This document shows, piece by piece, positions 1 through 7,486 of a stretch of DNA of 64,000 bases (the stretch's first letter is position 1; each line of letters opens with the position of its first letter). Position numbers and translations under genes: made by a program. The notes beneath the pieces are model-generated. The model saw only the letters and a program-made list of their open reading frames with translations, was not told the origin of the DNA and ran no database searches. Source of the DNA: Flavobacterium agricola (lineage in GTDB: Bacteria > Bacteroidota > Bacteroidia > Flavobacteriales > Flavobacteriaceae). Location of the stretch: NCBI RefSeq assembly GCF_025919725.1, contig NZ_CP081495.1:2046001-2110000 (forward strand), in the 5' to 3' direction.

Positions 1-1338
1 ATCGGGTTTACTTAATTCAATAAACTGCTCCGGATTACCTCCGCGCCAGCGGTAAATAGATTGTTTGGCATCGCCCACCAACATAACCGAACCTAAATCG
101 GTTTCTACCTCATTTCCGGCCAATGCGTTTGTTAATAAAGGCACCAAATTTTTCCATTGCATTTCGGACGTGTCCTGAAATTCATCAATAAAAAAATGAT
201 TGTATTTATCGCCTAAACGTTCGTAAATAAAAGGTGCGGGCTGTTGTTGCACCTCGTTGTAAATAAGTTTATTAAATTCACTAATAAGCAACATATTTTG
301 CTCTTTCTGAATCTGTTTAACTTCGTTAGAAATGGTATTAATTAAAGATAACGGAGTAATATTTTTTACCACATTATCAAATAACAGATACCTACCGGTC
401 CAGTTTTTAATAGTTTCTAATTGTTGCCAAATGGTTTGTAAATCAGGGTTTACGGCATCTATATATTTTTTGTTGATGCGTTTTTCTAGCACGGCAATAT
501 TATCGTATTCTAAAGCTTTAGTAAAATCGCCTTCAATAATTTTATTTAAATGATTGGGAATGGTTTTGCGCGAAAAAGCTTCTACCCCGTACGGCTGATT
601 GCTAATAAAACTTAGCAATTGCTGCGCAAGATTGCAAACGCTTTCATGAATTACATTGCGATTTTCGATAACCTCTTTTCGAATTTCTATAAAGTTATCT
701 AATGATATGTTTTGTATTGCCTCAAGCTCTTTGTCGTGATTTTCATCGCCAATTAAATTACCAATGCTTACAAGTTCGCGCGTAAAATCCCAACTTCCGC
801 TTTCGTTTACCTTAGTAAGTGCAAAATCTAATAGTAAATGTGTTAATTGCTTCTCGTTTGTACTTCCGGCTTTTGCAATAATTCGATCAACAGCTTCTTT
901 TATTAAGCTGCTTTTATCTAACGAAACCTCAAAAGTTGCAGGTAATTCTAAATCAATAGCAAAGGTGCGAATTAATCGATGCGTAAACTTATCAATGGTA
1001 GAAATATCGAACGAAGCGTAATTGTGGATAATGTTTTTTATTATCGCTCTCGATTTTTGTTTTATCGTGTCATTATCAAGCCCTAATTCACTACCAATGG
1101 CTTTAAGCATATCTGCCGAATCGGGGCTGATTTCTTCTTCTCCAAAAGCAATTAAGTTAGAAACAATTCGCGATTTCATTTCATTAACCGCTTTGTTAGT
1201 AAACGTAATCGCTAATATTTTTTTATAAGCATCAACAGTTGGTGCTGCCAACAATATTTTTAAATATTCTTTAGTTAAAGTAAAGGTTTTGCCCGATCCT
1301 GCCGAAGCATCATAAATAAGAAAATTAGGAGAACTCAC
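1..1338 (-). CDS. UvrD/RecB-family helicase (AddA-like), 5' part only
   Basis: This is the N-terminal 446 codons of a large superfamily 1 DNA helicase of the RecB/AddA type; the gene runs off the left edge. The Walker A motif ASAGSGKT is at residues 11-18. The ITFTNKAVNEMKSR segment follows, motif II FIDEFQDTSEMQW lies near residues 380-395, and motif III VGDAKQSIYRWRGG near 418-432. The reading frame is open without a stop to the window edge. The start is a GTG at 1336-1338; no in-frame ATG lies before the Walker A motif. Family members unwind double-strand breaks for recombinational repair, usually with a PD-(D/E)XK nuclease partner, which may lie outside the window. The helicase/nuclease half of the protein cannot be seen. 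Confidence 0.9.
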   Translation of the reverse strand, partial: MSSPNFLIYDASAGSGKTFTLTKEYLKILLAAPTVDAYKKILAITFTNKAVNEMKSRIVSNLIAFGEEEISPDSADMLKAIGSELGLDNDTIKQKSRAIIKNIIHNYASFDISTIDKFTHRLIRTFAIDLELPATFEVSLDKSSLIKEAVDRIIAKAGSTNEKQLTHLLLDFALTKVNESGSWDFTRELVSIGNLIGDENHDKELEAIQNISLDNFIEIRKEVIENRNVIHESVCNLAQQLLSFISNQPYGVEAFSRKTIPNHLNKIIEGDFTKALEYDNIAVLEKRINKKYIDAVNPDLQTIWQQLETIKNWTGRYLLFDNVVKNITPLSLINTISNEVKQIQKEQNMLLISEFNKLIYNEVQQQPAPFIYERLGDKYNHFFIDEFQDTSEMQWKNLVPLLTNALAGNEVETDLGSVMLVGDAKQSIYRWRGGNPEQFIELSKPD

Positions 1339-1403
1339 GAAAATATATTTTTAGTAATCTTACAAAATAAATATAAACATTTTTTATTACAATTTTTATT
1401 TAA

Positions 1404-1411
1404 TAAATTTG
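1404..1411 (+). promoter_or_regulatory. Predicted -7 box of sodA
   Basis: TAAATTTG matches the Bacteroidota TAnnTTTG box, 26 bases upstream of the sodA ATG. The expected -33 position holds only TTTT, so the promoter assignment is moderate. Confidence 0.4.
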
Positions 1412-1437
1412 GTATATTAATTTTAAAAATTATTATT

Positions 1438-2043
1438 ATGGCTTTCGAATTACCTAAATTACCTTACGCGTACGATGCGTTAGAACCATATATTGATGCA
1501 CAAACAATGGAAATTCACCATTCTAAACATCATAATGCTTACACAACTAATTTAAACGCAGCTATTGCTGGAACTGAATTAGAAGGAAAATCTATTGAAG
1601 AAATTTTAAAAAACTTAGATTTATCTAAAGCAGCTGTTAGAAATAATGGTGGTGGTTTTTTTAACCACAACTTATTTTGGGAAGTAATGGCTCCAAACGG
1701 TGGCGGTGAACCAACTGGTGAATTAGCAGCAGCTATTGTAGCTGACTTCGGATCTTTCGAAGCTTTTAAAGATGCTTTTTCTAAAGCTGGAGCTGGACAA
1801 TTTGGTTCTGGTTGGGCTTGGTTATGTGTTAAAGATGGTAAGTTAGAAGTTTGCGGAACTCCAAACCAAGACAACCCATTAATGCCAGGTGTTGGATGTG
1901 GTGGAACTCCTATTTTAGGAATGGATGTGTGGGAACATGCGTACTACTTAAAATACCAAAACAAACGCCCTGATTATATTAATGCATTTTTTAATGTAAT
2001 TAACTGGGCAGAAGTTGCAAAACGTTACGCAGCAGCAAAATAA
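1438..2043 (+). CDS. sodA: Superoxide dismutase, Mn type
   Basis: This 201-residue Fe/Mn-family superoxide dismutase converts superoxide to oxygen and hydrogen peroxide. Metal ligands are visible: His in MEIHHSKHH (about residue 27), His in FFNHNLFW, and Asp and His in DVWEHAYYLKYQ. Two discriminating positions look like the Mn form. A Gly lies four residues before the second His ligand, where Fe enzymes have Gln, and the Gln sits in PNQDNPLM as in Mn enzymes. There is no signal peptide, so it is cytoplasmic. The length is normal. It is transcribed away from the helicase gene and ends at its own intrinsic terminator. Fe use or cambialistic activity cannot be excluded from sequence. Confidence 0.95.
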   Translation: MAFELPKLPYAYDALEPYIDAQTMEIHHSKHHNAYTTNLNAAIAGTELEGKSIEEILKNLDLSKAAVRNNGGGFFNHNLFWEVMAPNGGGEPTGELAAAIVADFGSFEAFKDAFSKAGAGQFGSGWAWLCVKDGKLEVCGTPNQDNPLMPGVGCGGTPILGMDVWEHAYYLKYQNKRPDYINAFFNVINWAEVAKRYAAAK

Positions 2044-2062
2044 TTAAACATCAGTTTAAAAT

Positions 2063-2098
2063 AAAAAAACGTCGGTTACTAAGAACCGACGTTTTTTT
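2063..2098 (+). terminator. Intrinsic terminator of sodA
   Basis: ACGTCGGTT / AACCGACGT hairpin with a six-base loop, flanked by A and T runs, 20 bases after the sodA stop. The flanking A run means it could also work in the minus direction. Confidence 0.85.
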
Positions 2099-2103
2099 TA
2101 TAT

Positions 2104-2177
2104 AAAAAGGGGAAGGTTTTGCCTTCCCCTTTTTAAGCCCCAAATTCACCATAACTCTAACCTATATCTTTTATGGT
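2104..2177 (-). ncRNA. Predicted small RNA, array copy 1
   Basis: Read on the minus strand, a predicted start near 2177 is followed by a stem-loop: ACCATAA (2177-2171) pairs with TTATGGT (2154-2148), and the loop contains TATAGGTTAGAG. A GAATTTGGGGC single-stranded element follows. The unit ends in a strong hairpin (GGGGAAGG / CCTTCCCC) and a T run at 2104-2134. The layout is that of an independently terminated RNA of about 75 nt. It is near-identical to the copies at 2271, 3001 and 3168. There is no ORF. I do not know the family; the Flavobacteria-specific RNA families are the first comparison to make. Confidence 0.7.
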
Positions 2178-2181
2178 ACTG

Positions 2182-2225
2182 TAAATGTACTGCAACCAAA
2201 TAAAACTGTAAAAAATAATCGATTA
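2182..2225 (-). promoter_or_regulatory. Promoter and upstream palindrome of small RNA copy 1
   Basis: On the minus strand TTTA (2212-2209), 19 bases and TACATTTA (2189-2182) approximate the Bacteroidota promoter. The perfect palindrome TAATCGATTA (2216-2225) lies just upstream, exactly 26 bases from the -7 box, as in the other copies. Confidence 0.55.
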
Positions 2226-2270
2226 CTTACAACAAAATCCGACAAGTTACTTTTACGAACACAAACCATA

Positions 2271-2342
2271 AAAAAAAGGGAAGTTTTACCTTCCCTTTTA
2301 AGCCCCAAATTCACCATAACTCTAACCTATATCTTTTATGGT
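2271..2342 (-). ncRNA. Predicted small RNA, array copy 2
   Basis: The layout matches copy 1: stem ACCATAA (2342-2336) with TTATGGT (2319-2313), AGGTTAG in the loop, GGGGC element (2306-2302), then a terminator hairpin GGGAAG / CTTCCC (2278-2295) with a T run. The terminator stem differs from copy 1 (GGGAAGG-type against GGGGAAGG) but still pairs, which points to selection on structure rather than a very recent duplication alone. Confidence 0.7.
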
Positions 2343-2346
2343 ACCG

Positions 2347-2390
2347 TAAATGTATTGCAACCAAATAAAACAATAAAAAATAATCGATTA
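2347..2390 (-). promoter_or_regulatory. Promoter and upstream palindrome of small RNA copy 2
   Basis: TTTA (2377-2374), 19 bases and TACATTTA (2354-2347) on the minus strand. The palindrome TAATCGATTA is at 2381-2390, again 26 bases upstream of the -7 box. Confidence 0.55.
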
Positions 2391-2433
2391 CTTACTTCAA
2401 AAACCGATAAATCACTAAAAATCAAATAAAAAC

Positions 2434-2466
2434 AAAAAAGAGAAGCTAAAAACTTCTCTTTTTTTT
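2434..2466 (-). terminator. Intrinsic terminator of the 121-residue membrane protein gene
   Basis: AAGAGAAG / CTTCTCTT hairpin flanked by A and T runs, just downstream of the minus-strand stop at 2509. It lies upstream of the small RNA copy 2 promoter and separates the two transcripts. Confidence 0.75.
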
Positions 2467-2508
2467 ATATGTATCAGTGTAAAAATGTATTTTAAAAAAT
2501 ATTGTTTT

Positions 2509-2874
2509 TTATTTAAAATTGTAAAAAACAGATAAAATAAAAATAATGCTAACAAAAATAGCTAACGCTACAAGTGCAGGTTGCTTAATAGGTTTAATTT
2601 CAAATGCTAATGTATCTTCCAACTGCTTTTTGTAAAATAATTCTGCCAATAATAATCCTGCAAAGAAGTTGAACAAAATAGCAAGGCCATTATCAAAAGT
2701 TAAGTTTAAATAAATAATAATTGCAGTTAAAAAAACAGAAAGTAGAACGGCCTGATTGCCTTTTTTAGATTGATTAATTTCTTTTAAATTATATCGCATC
2801 AAAAAAGCACCAAAAATAGGTGTGCAAAAGGCAGAAAATCCTAAAATTGCTTTTCTAGAATATAAAGTTTTCAT
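2509..2874 (-). CDS. Small membrane protein of unknown function
   Basis: I do not recognise this 121-residue protein. It has a short basic N terminus and about four hydrophobic segments, near residues 10-26, 43-59, 64-80 and 100-117. A polar KKQLEDTLAFEIKPIKQP stretch precedes the last one. It is probably an inner-membrane protein. The gene sits inside the small RNA array, between copies 2 and 3, with its own terminator. The position suggests insertion of one into the other or a functional link, but nothing in the sequence decides this. It is a convincing gene because the membrane topology is coherent and the frame ends at a clean terminator. Confidence 0.7.
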   Translation of the reverse strand: MKTLYSRKAILGFSAFCTPIFGAFLMRYNLKEINQSKKGNQAVLLSVFLTAIIIYLNLTFDNGLAILFNFFAGLLLAELFYKKQLEDTLAFEIKPIKQPALVALAIFVSIIFILSVFYNFK

Positions 2875-3000
2875 AGGCTTATAAATTTGGTTAAAATTTG
2901 TCCTTAAATGTAGTTTAAAAATAGTAAAAACTATAACAATTGCATGAATAAGAACTGATAAAATGTAAATAAAAACGATAAAGTCTAAAAATTATAAATA

Positions 3001-3075
3001 AAAAATGGGAAGGTTTTGCCTTCCCATTTTTAAGCCCCAAATTCACCATAACTCTAACCTATATCTTTTTATGGT
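3001..3075 (-). ncRNA. Predicted small RNA, array copy 3
   Basis: Stem ACCATAA (3075-3069) with TTATGGT (3051-3045), the AGGTTAG loop (one base longer than in copies 1 and 2) and the GGGGC element. The terminator hairpin is TGGGAAGG / CCTTCCCA (3006-3026) with a T run. Relative to copy 1, the outer terminator pair changes from G-C to T-A on both arms, a compensatory change. Confidence 0.7.
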
Positions 3076-3079
3076 ACTG

Positions 3080-3123
3080 TAAATGTACTACGCAAAAAGC
3101 AAACGCCGCAAAATAATCGATTA
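3080..3123 (-). promoter_or_regulatory. Promoter and upstream palindrome of small RNA copy 3
   Basis: TTTG (3112-3109), 21 bases and TACATTTA (3087-3080) on the minus strand. TAATCGATTA is at 3114-3123. The spacer sequence here differs greatly from copies 1 and 2, yet the palindrome keeps its 26-base distance to the -7 box. Confidence 0.6.
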
Positions 3124-3167
3124 CTTACAACAAAATTCGACAAATTACTTTTTACATCACAACGCAC

Positions 3168-3240
3168 AAAAAAAGGGAAGTTTTACCTTCCCTTTTAAGC
3201 CCCAAATTCACCATAACTCTAACCTATATCTTTTTATGGT
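3168..3240 (-). ncRNA. Predicted small RNA, array copy 4
   Basis: Stem ACCATAA (3240-3234) with TTATGGT, the AGGTTAG loop and GGGGC, then hairpin GGGAAG / CTTCCC (3175-3192) with a T run. The body matches copy 3 and the terminator matches copy 2. Confidence 0.7.
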
Positions 3241-3244
3241 ACTA

Positions 3245-3288
3245 TAAATGTACCACAACAAAATCAGCACTTAAATTTTTATCGATTA
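3245..3288 (-). promoter_or_regulatory. Promoter and upstream palindrome of small RNA copy 4
   Basis: TTTA (3275-3272), 19 bases and TACATTTA (3252-3245) on the minus strand. TTATCGATTA (3279-3288), one base off the palindrome of the other copies, sits at the same 26-base distance. Confidence 0.5.
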
Positions 3289-3312
3289 GTTGTTTTTAAA
3301 AATCGATATAAC

Positions 3313-3340
3313 AAAAAAAGGGAAGCTTTACTTCCCTTTA
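3313..3340 (-). repeat. Terminator-only remnant of a small RNA unit (copy 5)
   Basis: AGGGAAG / CTTCCCT hairpin (about 3319-3337) like those of copies 2 and 4. The sequence after it lacks the GCCCC and CTAACCT blocks seen (plus-strand sense) in the others. It is probably a decayed unit, or an extra terminator for minus-strand transcription. Confidence 0.45.
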
Positions 3341-3398
3341 ATAACTCAAAAAATACATCAAACTTGTTTATATAACAACATGGACACATCATTTTTAG

Positions 3399-3474
3399 AA
3401 AAAAAGGGTGGAAAAAACTTCCGCCCTTATGCCCCAAAAATTACCATAATGCTAACCTAAATTTTCATATGGAT
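3399..3474 (-). ncRNA. Predicted small RNA, diverged array copy 6
   Basis: The architecture is the same with different sequence. On the minus strand CCATA pairs with TATGG, and the loop keeps TTTAGGTTAGCA. The GGGGC element is retained, followed by a hairpin GGGCGG / CCACCC (one mismatch) and a T run. AGGTTAG and GGGGC survive while flanks have changed, which marks them as the probable functional parts. Confidence 0.6.
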
Positions 3475-3477
3475 ACA

Positions 3478-3508
3478 CAAATGTAACATTATTGACTAAT
3501 CTTACAAA
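3478..3508 (-). promoter_or_regulatory. Consensus promoter of small RNA copy 6
   Basis: TTTG (3508-3505), exactly 19 bases and TACATTTG (3485-3478) on the minus strand, a full match to the Bacteroidota vegetative promoter. The TAATCGATTA palindrome of copies 1-4 is absent. Confidence 0.7.
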
Positions 3509-3629
3509 TAAAAAGTTAATTAAATTACATAAATATCAAAATAAAAAATGTTGTTTTTGCTAAAAAAATACATTTAAAACAAGGCATTAGTTAAATTGAT
3601 TTAAAAAACAACAACGCGACTATTAGTTA

Positions 3630-5087
3630 TTAATTATCCTGATATGCTTGCCAATAATACAATTCTTGTTTGTTGTTGTAATAACCTAAATAATAAACTC
3701 CGTTTTTAAAAGATAAGTTATAATTAGAGGTTTGCTTTTTATTATCGTTTAAAAAAGCATTAATTTGATCTAAAGCCAAATCAGGTAAGGTAATTTGTTC
3801 CGGTTGCATTTCTTGGTTTAAAGCTGCATTAAAAAACATAACTTTACGATTGGCGTAGGCATCCAAATTATTTAAGCTAGGATTAAAAAACCAAATATCT
3901 AAAGCAGTAACTACTGCACTCGTTACAATAGCACCAGCAATGCCTAAAGAAGCTGGTACAGCAATCATTGTCATTCCAGATGAATTTCTTTCATTACCAA
4001 CGGCACCTATAGCTAATATTTTGCTATCACCATAATTATAAACCGTTAAACCGCCATTTAAGTTTTGAAACTTACGCATAAACTGGCTAGTTTTATCAAA
4101 TTCACGATTAAAATCAGAACTTCCTGGGTTACTTTGCTTTATGTTCCCAATGGCAAAACTAATATCTTCATCTCTTACGGTACCAAGTTTGTTTATCACG
4201 TTTCCATCTAAATCATTAACCGTTAAAACAAATCCATCGTTATTAACTTTTATTTGATACAAATAATCGTCTAATAAAAAAGAATTAGAATCCATATTTG
4301 GATAATAAGTTAAAACGGGTTTTTTGATTGATTTACGTTGCAATGAAAAATCGTTCAAATCAAAAAACAACAAATCGGTAACATTAATATTACGATCTAA
4401 AGTTAATATTAGCTGATTGTTGTTTACATAAGCTTTGGTATAATACGCAGCCGATGAAAGCGCTGTGGTTTGTTTCGGGTCAATAAACTGAAATACCGAA
4501 CTTGGCTGCACATCAATTAAACGCATAATTCGAATAGCATCAGCAAAATTTTGATTTTTAAAATCGGAAGTTAAAAACTTTTCTTGGCTCATATCTACAT
4601 CAATTTGTTTGAAAGAACCATCGTTACTAAATTTATAAAACTGAATGGTTACCGTTTTTCGATCTAACGTAACAAAATAATAGGCATCAGCAACAGAAAA
4701 TTCAACTAAAACCGAACCACGGGTTAATTTAAAGGCTTCTGTTTTAAAAGAATCTGATTGCGTTGCAAAATTTATAGTTTGTACTAAAAGTTCATTCTTT
4801 TTTTCGGTAGTCCAAAACAACTGCCCAACTTGATCCTGAAACGTGCTAGCCAATAAAACCTTATATTTTTTTTCTGGATTTGAGATGCGCATCGAATCTA
4901 AAACTTGTTGTTGGTTGTTTAAAGAAACTGCCAAACTTGAAGTTTTATCTCGTAAAATAAATAACGACTGTAAGGTTTCGTTATTTTCAACTATAAAAGT
5001 TTGCTTTAAATCTTTAAAAGCAATAGCATCTTGCTGTGCAAAACAAATGTTTGTAAGCAACATTAAAAGTAAAAGTTGTATTCTCAT
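3630..5087 (-). CDS. Secreted protein of unknown function
   Basis: This 485-residue protein has a signal peptide starting MRIQLLLLMLLTNICFAQQ, which fixes the start at 5087. The frame extends 44 codons further upstream, but those residues would bury the signal peptide and begin at a non-ATG codon. I recognise no family. The body is rich in Phe, Asn and Asp with beta-like segments, suggestive of a repeat or propeller-like fold. A hydrophobic Gly/Ala-rich stretch, roughly residues 390-410 (TMIAVPASLGIAGAIVTSAV), could insert in a membrane. It is probably periplasmic or outer-membrane associated. It is transcribed divergently from the TonB receptor gene. Confidence 0.75.
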   Translation of the reverse strand: MRIQLLLLMLLTNICFAQQDAIAFKDLKQTFIVENNETLQSLFILRDKTSSLAVSLNNQQQVLDSMRISNPEKKYKVLLASTFQDQVGQLFWTTEKKNELLVQTINFATQSDSFKTEAFKLTRGSVLVEFSVADAYYFVTLDRKTVTIQFYKFSNDGSFKQIDVDMSQEKFLTSDFKNQNFADAIRIMRLIDVQPSSVFQFIDPKQTTALSSAAYYTKAYVNNNQLILTLDRNINVTDLLFFDLNDFSLQRKSIKKPVLTYYPNMDSNSFLLDDYLYQIKVNNDGFVLTVNDLDGNVINKLGTVRDEDISFAIGNIKQSNPGSSDFNREFDKTSQFMRKFQNLNGGLTVYNYGDSKILAIGAVGNERNSSGMTMIAVPASLGIAGAIVTSAVVTALDIWFFNPSLNNLDAYANRKVMFFNAALNQEMQPEQITLPDLALDQINAFLNDNKKQTSNYNLSFKNGVYYLGYYNNKQELYYWQAYQDN

Positions 5088-5240
5088 AAAATAGTTATCA
5101 ATATTTCTCGAATATAAAATCTTTTTTAAATATATAATAACGTATAAAATTATATAATACCAATTACGTACTCCAAAAAAATTAATAATATCAAATTTCC
5201 TTATTTTTAAAAAGTCCAAATAAATAATATTATGTTCTTA

Positions 5241-5273
5241 TTTAGATTAATTAAAAACAAATATATACATTTG
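5241..5273 (+). promoter_or_regulatory. Predicted promoter of the receptor/PepSY operon
   Basis: TTTA (5241-5244), 21 bases and TACATTTG (5266-5273), 20 bases before the receptor ATG. I see no clear Fur-like palindrome. Confidence 0.45.
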
Positions 5274-5292
5274 TTAAAAATTCATAATCAAA

Positions 5293-7485
5293 ATGAAACG
5301 TATTTATATTCTGTGTTGTGTTTTGTTGTTCGTTGGTGCCCATGCACAACAAAAAGACACCATTAACGACAATTATTTACATGAAATTATTATTGAGAAG
5401 TTCATTGTAAAAAATTCTGATTATAGCAACAAAATGCCTTTAAAGGCAATAGAAAATCCTCAGGTTTATTCTTCTATTGATAAACAAGTACTAGAAAATC
5501 AATCTATTTTTACTATTGATGAAGCGTACCGCAACGTTACCGGATTACAAAAAATGTGGGGCGCAACCAATCGTGCCGGCGATGGCGGATCGTACGTAAG
5601 CTTACGCGGATTTACCACAAACAATTCTTTACGCAATGGTTTAATCGGTCCTGTTTCTACAACTATTGATGCCGTAAATATTGAAAAAATTGAAGTTTTA
5701 AAAGGCCCGTCGGCAACCTTATTTGGGAGTGCAGCATCATCTTACGGTGGTGTAGTAAACCGCGTAACCAAAACGCCGTACGACAGCTTAGGCGGCAACG
5801 TTTCAGTTTCTGGCGGTAGTTATAATTTTTACCGAGCGCAAGCAGATATAAATACGCCATTAACTAAAGACAAGCGTTTGTTGTTCCGCTTAAACACCGC
5901 TTATACAACCGAAGGTACATTTCAGATGAAAAATGCCAACAACCGTTCTTTTGCATTTACACCAGTTGTTACCTACAAAGTAAACGACAAGTTAGATTTA
6001 AAGTTTGAATACGAGTTGTTTAAAACCAAATCTACCGCAGAAACTGCCTTTTTTTACTTATCTAAAGCAACAACCGGCGTTACCAATATGAAAGATTTGG
6101 CTAGCTTGGGCTTAGATTACAAACAATCGTACATGGGCAAAGGCTTATATACAGATGCTACCGTGAGCAATTTATTTGCACAAGGAACCTATAAAATAAA
6201 CAATCATATAAAATCATCAACCCACGTAAACACGTCATATTCTAAATCGGACGGATACGGACCCTATTTTTCTTTATCGTTAAATCCAGCAGATAACTTA
6301 TTGTACGTTAACAGAGCCGATCAATCAACCGATAACAGTAAAAAAGAATATTTTCAGGTTCAACAAAACTTCAACTTTGATTATCGCTTTGGAGAAATGC
6401 GCAACAGAACCGTGGTTGGTTTTGATTACATGGCCGTGAAAGATCGCATTCGCTATATCTATTTAGAAAACGGAAATTTTGATGCCGTTCCGGCTTCAGG
6501 TTACAGCGATTATGGAAATTTTAATAAAAACAGCTTAGCAGAAGCTTACGCAAAAGGCCCAGTAAGCACCTACAATCAGCTTGGCAATACCGATGTTATT
6601 AGCGGTTATATTTCTAACGTATTTACTCCGTTACCTGGTTTTAACATTATGGCCGGCGTGCGTTACGAGCATAATCATTTTAAAGGCGGAAGCTTATGGG
6701 TTAATGAATTACCTGCTTACAAACAAGCTTCGTGGTCGCCTAAATTAGGATTGGTTTACGAGTTGGTTAAAAATCGTTTTTCGGTATTCGGAAATTACCA
6801 AAACAGCTTTAAAAGCAACGGATATTATTACAGCGATGCCGAAGGAAATTCATCTTTAGCCGATCCGGAAAAAGCAAATCAGGTAGAAGGTGGATTTAAA
6901 ACCAATTTATTCAGAGGCCGATTAAATGCATCCTTAAGCTATTATAATATAGATGTAAAAAATACTTTATACATTTTAGGATATATTCCTGAAACGTTTA
7001 ACGCTTACCAAGATCAATCAGGTAAGTTAAACAGCCAAGGCGTAGAATTAGAAGTTAATGCTTATTTACTAAAAGGATTCTCATTTATTGGTGGGATAAG
7101 CTACAACCATTCTAAATTTATTAAAGCAGATCCAACCGTTCAGGGCAGACGTCCGTACACAGCAGGTTCACCTTGGTTAGCCAACTTTAATGCAAGCTAT
7201 GAATTTTTAGAAGGCAATTTAAAAGGATTAGGTTTTGGAATTGGCGGTAATTACGCAAGCAACAACCGTATTTTAAACCAATGGGACACCACCACAAACA
7301 CCGAAAACATTTTTACGTTACCCAACTATTTTATTTTAAACGCCAATGCGTATTACGATGCTAAAAAATTTAGAATCGCAGTTAAGGTTGATAATTTAAC
7401 GAACGAAAAATATTGGGTAGGTTTCTCAACCGCAAATCCGCAAAAATTACTAAACGCCACAGCAACTTTAACTTACAAATTTTAA
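5293..7485 (+). CDS. TonB-dependent siderophore-type outer-membrane receptor
   Basis: This 730-residue receptor imports a ligand, probably a ferric siderophore, across the outer membrane using TonB energy. The signal peptide ends near residue 18 (VGAHAQQ). The plug domain covers about residues 55-165, with YVSLRGFTTNN and the typical IEKIEVLKGPSATLFG. The remaining 560 residues form the 22-strand barrel, closing with VDNLTNEKYW and a C-terminal Phe. There is no N-terminal carboxypeptidase-like extension, so it resembles FhuA-class receptors rather than SusC. It lies one base upstream of a PepSY membrane protein gene, a pairing typical of ferric-siderophore uptake. The actual ligand cannot be told from sequence. 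Confidence 0.92.
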   Translation: MKRIYILCCVLLFVGAHAQQKDTINDNYLHEIIIEKFIVKNSDYSNKMPLKAIENPQVYSSIDKQVLENQSIFTIDEAYRNVTGLQKMWGATNRAGDGGSYVSLRGFTTNNSLRNGLIGPVSTTIDAVNIEKIEVLKGPSATLFGSAASSYGGVVNRVTKTPYDSLGGNVSVSGGSYNFYRAQADINTPLTKDKRLLFRLNTAYTTEGTFQMKNANNRSFAFTPVVTYKVNDKLDLKFEYELFKTKSTAETAFFYLSKATTGVTNMKDLASLGLDYKQSYMGKGLYTDATVSNLFAQGTYKINNHIKSSTHVNTSYSKSDGYGPYFSLSLNPADNLLYVNRADQSTDNSKKEYFQVQQNFNFDYRFGEMRNRTVVGFDYMAVKDRIRYIYLENGNFDAVPASGYSDYGNFNKNSLAEAYAKGPVSTYNQLGNTDVISGYISNVFTPLPGFNIMAGVRYEHNHFKGGSLWVNELPAYKQASWSPKLGLVYELVKNRFSVFGNYQNSFKSNGYYYSDAEGNSSLADPEKANQVEGGFKTNLFRGRLNASLSYYNIDVKNTLYILGYIPETFNAYQDQSGKLNSQGVELEVNAYLLKGFSFIGGISYNHSKFIKADPTVQGRRPYTAGSPWLANFNASYEFLEGNLKGLGFGIGGNYASNNRILNQWDTTTNTENIFTLPNYFILNANAYYDAKKFRIAVKVDNLTNEKYWVGFSTANPQKLLNATATLTYKF

Positions 7486-7486
7486 C

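Larger units (their letters stand above)
2875..3629. other. 755-base gene-free region holding small RNA copies 3-6
   Basis: There is no supportable protein gene here. The stretch holds two near-identical small RNA units, one terminator-only remnant and one diverged unit, listed separately. The rest (about 2875-3000 and 3509-3629) is AT-rich with no feature I can support. The 3630-5087 gene has no clear terminator in it. Confidence 0.7.

Noticed and set aside
1539..1874. Open frame opposite sodA, 111 residues
   Set aside because: Antisense shadow of a clear superoxide dismutase gene.
2104..3474. CRISPR array reading of the repeated units
   Set aside because: Units are about 75 nt with complex internal structure and irregular spacing (about 95-660 bases), with no short spacers and no cas genes.
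2104..3474. Miniature transposon reading of the repeated units
   Set aside because: No terminal inverted repeats or target duplications enclose whole units, and the hairpins with T runs and promoter boxes all point one way.
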